Shown: piece after piece, positions 61,882 to 64,000 of the stretch
How positions within the stretch are numbered: position 1 is the first letter of the stretch
Layout of the letters: each line of letters starts with the position of its first letter
Source of the DNA: Candidatus Krumholzibacteriia bacterium
GTDB lineage: Bacteria; Krumholzibacteriota; Krumholzibacteriia; G020349025
DNA: 64,000 nt
Direction of reading: 5' to 3'
Assembly: GCA_035649275.1 (NCBI GenBank)
Contig: DASRJW010000150.1
Location: forward strand, 5,698-69,697
Program-made: the position numbers and the translations under genes
Notes under the pieces: model-generated
Database searches by the model: none
Told to the model about the DNA's origin: nothing
What the model saw: only the letters and a program-made list of their open reading frames with translations

Positions 61882-63995
61882 GGCGCATTGCTGCGGCCGC
61901 GCTGCTTTCCCTCACTGTCGCCCTGCCGGCGCAGGCGAACTACCAGGTGCGCGGCACCTTCCAGTACAAGGATCGGGAGTTCAATCTCTCGGGCTTCACG
62001 GGCAGCGAACCGAACCGGCCCATCCGTTTCGCCGATGTCGAAGTCGTCGACGCCAACACGCAGCAGCTGCTCGCCAGCGGCGCCACCGACGGCACCGGCA
62101 CCTTCACCCTCCAGGTGGTCGACAATGTGACCCGCAACCTGACGGTGCGGGTGCGGACGTCATCGGCACACACCAGCGATCTCTTCATCACCGTGCGCCA
62201 GACGGGCACGAGCGCCATCTTCGCGGTCGCCACCACCTACAACAATCATGGCTCGACGCAGAACATCGATTTCACCGCCAACCCGATCGTGGCGGACCAG
62301 GGAGCGGGCGGCGACCCCTTCAACGTCTATGACTGCGCCCTCGACGGCATGGACTTCGTCGCCGCCTTGAACGGCGGGCGACCCAACGCTTCCCAGTCCC
62401 TCACCCTCTACTGGAACCAAGGCAGCGGCATCGGCACGTTCTACGATGCCGGCAACCGCGCCATCTATCTCTACGGGAAGAGCACCGACTCCGACGGCTA
62501 CGACGATTCGGTGATCTTGCACGAGTTCGGCCATTACGTCGAATTCGTCCTCGCCGCCAGCGACAATCCTGCCGACTCGCACGGCCCCAACGATTGCCTG
62601 GTGCTGCAGCTCTCCTGGTCCGAGGGCTATGCCACCTTCCTGCAGAACCTGGTGCGCGATTGGAAGGGCTACAGCCGCCCCGATCTCTACGTCGACACCT
62701 CGGGCCAGCCGGGCCCCGGGGGCGTGCTCCTGAGCTACACGGTGGAGACCCCGGCCTACGGCATCCCGGGGTGTGGCAACGAGATCACGGTGAACGCGAC
62801 GCTATGGGACACCTATGACGTCACCACCACAGCCGACGCCACACCGAGTACCGACGATGATCCCATGCGCGTCGCCGGCGTGCGCGAGAGCTTCTGGGAC
62901 GTGCTGATCAACTACCTGCCGCAACCCACGGTGAGCACGATCAGCATCGAGGACTACTGGGACGGCTGGTTCCTCCGCGGCCACGACTCCGAGACCGAGA
63001 TGCGCCAGGTCTTCGCCGCGCGCGGCATGGAGTTCTACGACGATACCTTCGAGCAGGACGACTCCCTGGTGCAGGCCCGGAACGGCGGTATCCAGAGCGG
63101 CACCACGCATCACACCATCTATCCCGCCGGGGATTCGGACTGGACGCGGTTCGACGCCGTTCTCGGCGGCATGTACGTCTTCGAAACCCGGAACCTGCCC
63201 TGCGGCACCGATACCGAGATGCGGCTGTGGGCTTCGAACGGCACCACCCTGCTCGCCCAGAACGACGACCAGTCACCCACCGATCTTTCCTCCCGCATCG
63301 CCTGGACGGCCTCGCTGAGCGGGCCGGTGTACCTGCAGGTGCGCCGCCGTCCCCCCCCTCCTACGGATCCCGACACCTATGGCTCGTACGATCTTCGCGT
63401 CAACATCACCGTGGCCGTCGAGGTGAGCGACATCCAGATCAGCGCCAGCCCGGCGGGCGTGCGCCTCGCCTGGCGGGCGGCCGCGGATGCGACCTTTTCC
63501 CACTTCGACGTCGAGCGCGCCGACCAGCGCAATGGTCCCTGGGCGCGCCGCAACGACGCGCCGCTCGTGAGCGGTGCGGGCGAGCCACAACTCTTCGAGT
63601 TCGTCGATGCCCAGGTAGAGCCGGAGCAGCACTACTTCTATCGCCTCGTCGGCGTGGAGTCCGACGGCCAGCGCACCTTCTATGGTCCCTGGGAGATCGT
63701 CGCCGCGGCGCCGTTGCGGCTCGTTCTCTATCCGCCGCAACCCAACCCCTTCAACCCGCGCACCCAGCTCCGCTTCGACTTGGCTACCAGCGGCCCGGTG
63801 ACGCTCCGCATCCACGACCTGCGCGGTCGCGTCGTGCGCACGCTGGTGCGTGGTGAAACCCTCCCCGCCGGCACGCGCGTCTTGCACTGGGACGGTCGTG
63901 ACGACGCCGGTCGCGATGCCGCTTCCGGCATCTACTGGGTACGTCTCGACTGCGCCCAAGGGCGCGAGACGCAGCGCGCCGTCCTGCTGCGTTGA
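61878..63995 (+). CDS. Exported HEXXH metallopeptidase-like protein with FlgD-like C-terminus
   Basis: 705 residues from ATG 61878, with a signal peptide (cleavage near AQA-NYQV). After a carboxypeptidase-regulatory-like beta domain (RFADVEVVDANTQQLLASG), a zinc-peptidase core has HEFGHYVEF (about residue 215), with a downstream Glu in LSWSEGYATF as third ligand. Then come a PPC-like beta domain (YPAGDSDWTRFDA), a fibronectin-III-like domain and a FlgD-like end (VTLRIHDLRGRVVRTLV, SGIYWV, final AVLLR). It is probably secreted and surface-attached. Only 5 bases remain after its stop before the window edge. Translationally coupled to the small exported protein. Confidence 0.85.
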   Translation: MRRIAAAALLSLTVALPAQANYQVRGTFQYKDREFNLSGFTGSEPNRPIRFADVEVVDANTQQLLASGATDGTGTFTLQVVDNVTRNLTVRVRTSSAHTSDLFITVRQTGTSAIFAVATTYNNHGSTQNIDFTANPIVADQGAGGDPFNVYDCALDGMDFVAALNGGRPNASQSLTLYWNQGSGIGTFYDAGNRAIYLYGKSTDSDGYDDSVILHEFGHYVEFVLAASDNPADSHGPNDCLVLQLSWSEGYATFLQNLVRDWKGYSRPDLYVDTSGQPGPGGVLLSYTVETPAYGIPGCGNEITVNATLWDTYDVTTTADATPSTDDDPMRVAGVRESFWDVLINYLPQPTVSTISIEDYWDGWFLRGHDSETEMRQVFAARGMEFYDDTFEQDDSLVQARNGGIQSGTTHHTIYPAGDSDWTRFDAVLGGMYVFETRNLPCGTDTEMRLWASNGTTLLAQNDDQSPTDLSSRIAWTASLSGPVYLQVRRRPPPPTDPDTYGSYDLRVNITVAVEVSDIQISASPAGVRLAWRAAADATFSHFDVERADQRNGPWARRNDAPLVSGAGEPQLFEFVDAQVEPEQHYFYRLVGVESDGQRTFYGPWEIVAAAPLRLVLYPPQPNPFNPRTQLRFDLATSGPVTLRIHDLRGRVVRTLVRGETLPAGTRVLHWDGRDDAGRDAASGIYWVRLDCAQGRETQRAVLLR

Positions 63996-64000
63996 GCGCG

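Noticed and set aside
1-64000. tRNA, rRNA, CRISPR arrays, insertion sequences and phage genes
   Set aside because: Reading both strands I saw no T-loop-like tRNA signature, no regularly spaced repeats of CRISPR size and no transposase, integrase or phage structural gene. A covariance search could still find a small RNA.

Overview
The window is GC-rich (roughly two thirds G+C by eye) and densely coded on both strands. It shows no rRNA, tRNA, CRISPR array, transposase or phage gene. Several secreted proteins end in a FlgD-like/type IX-like C-terminal domain. Together with a Bacteroidota/Chlorobi-style sdhCAB operon, HMG-CoA lyase, NrfHA and many orphan sensor kinases, this points to an uncultivated member of the FCB group, most like Candidatus Eisenbacteria. 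That assignment is inference from gene style; no marker phylogeny was possible.

Layout. 1-5141: 3' part of a giant exported repeat protein. 5.2-6.9 kb: a small membrane protein and a UDP-sugar dehydrogenase. 6.9-9.8 kb (minus): a thyA-folA-merR-erpA-udp gene string. 10.3-15.7 kb: two NarL-type sensor kinases transcribed divergently, one LuxR-type regulator and a HAD hydrolase. 15.7-19.4 kb: prolyl oligopeptidase and NDH-2. 19.5-20.2 kb: a broken LVIVD-repeat gene. 20.2-26.3 kb: a lysyl-phosphatidylglycerol module (synthase and flippase encoded separately, headed by two receiver-only regulators and tailed by a Reeler-like exported protein) divergent from an AcvB-type hydrolase. 26.3-29.2 kb: an NtrB/NtrC-like pair. 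29.6-33.1 kb: a peptidoglycan-binding protein, PreT and a GT39 glycosyltransferase. 33.2-37.5 kb: sdhCAB and a DUF72 gene. 37.6-42.2 kb: an acetyltransferase, a Cys-rich exported protein, a spermidine-synthase-like membrane protein, and a lipoprotein and exported trypsin-like protease that share a domain. 42.6-44.5 kb: nrfHA. 44.6-51.0 kb: an exported protein, HMG-CoA lyase, an exported beta-propeller cytochrome and an HtrA protease. 51.6-59.0 kb: a two-zinc-knuckle regulator, metallophosphoesterase, PreA, cupin, DapA-family aldolase, TrmH and a MATE pump. 59.0-64.0 kb: a VCBS/ASPIC lipoprotein and a coupled exported pair ending in an HEXXH metallopeptidase.

How the parts fit. The window supplies nucleotide metabolism (ThyA, FolA, uridine phosphorylase and the two halves of NAD-dependent dihydropyrimidine dehydrogenase, about 24 kb apart). 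It supplies respiration (NDH-2, SdhCAB, NrfHA ammonification), membrane-lipid modification (LPG synthase, flippase, hydrolase) and a surface/secretome set with at least two kinds of shared C-terminus: a FlgD-like domain ending in hydrophobic residues plus Arg, and a short A-[IV]-K-x-L-F-R end on two smaller exported proteins.

Most promising leads: the rearranged LPG module with receiver-only regulators; the short shared C-terminal tag; the paired-knuckle Fis-like regulator with a possible ATT start; the domain shared by a lipoprotein and its neighbouring protease; hairpins with a recurrent TTCGCTTTCG-like tail; and a recurrent GCTATNAT box upstream of genes.
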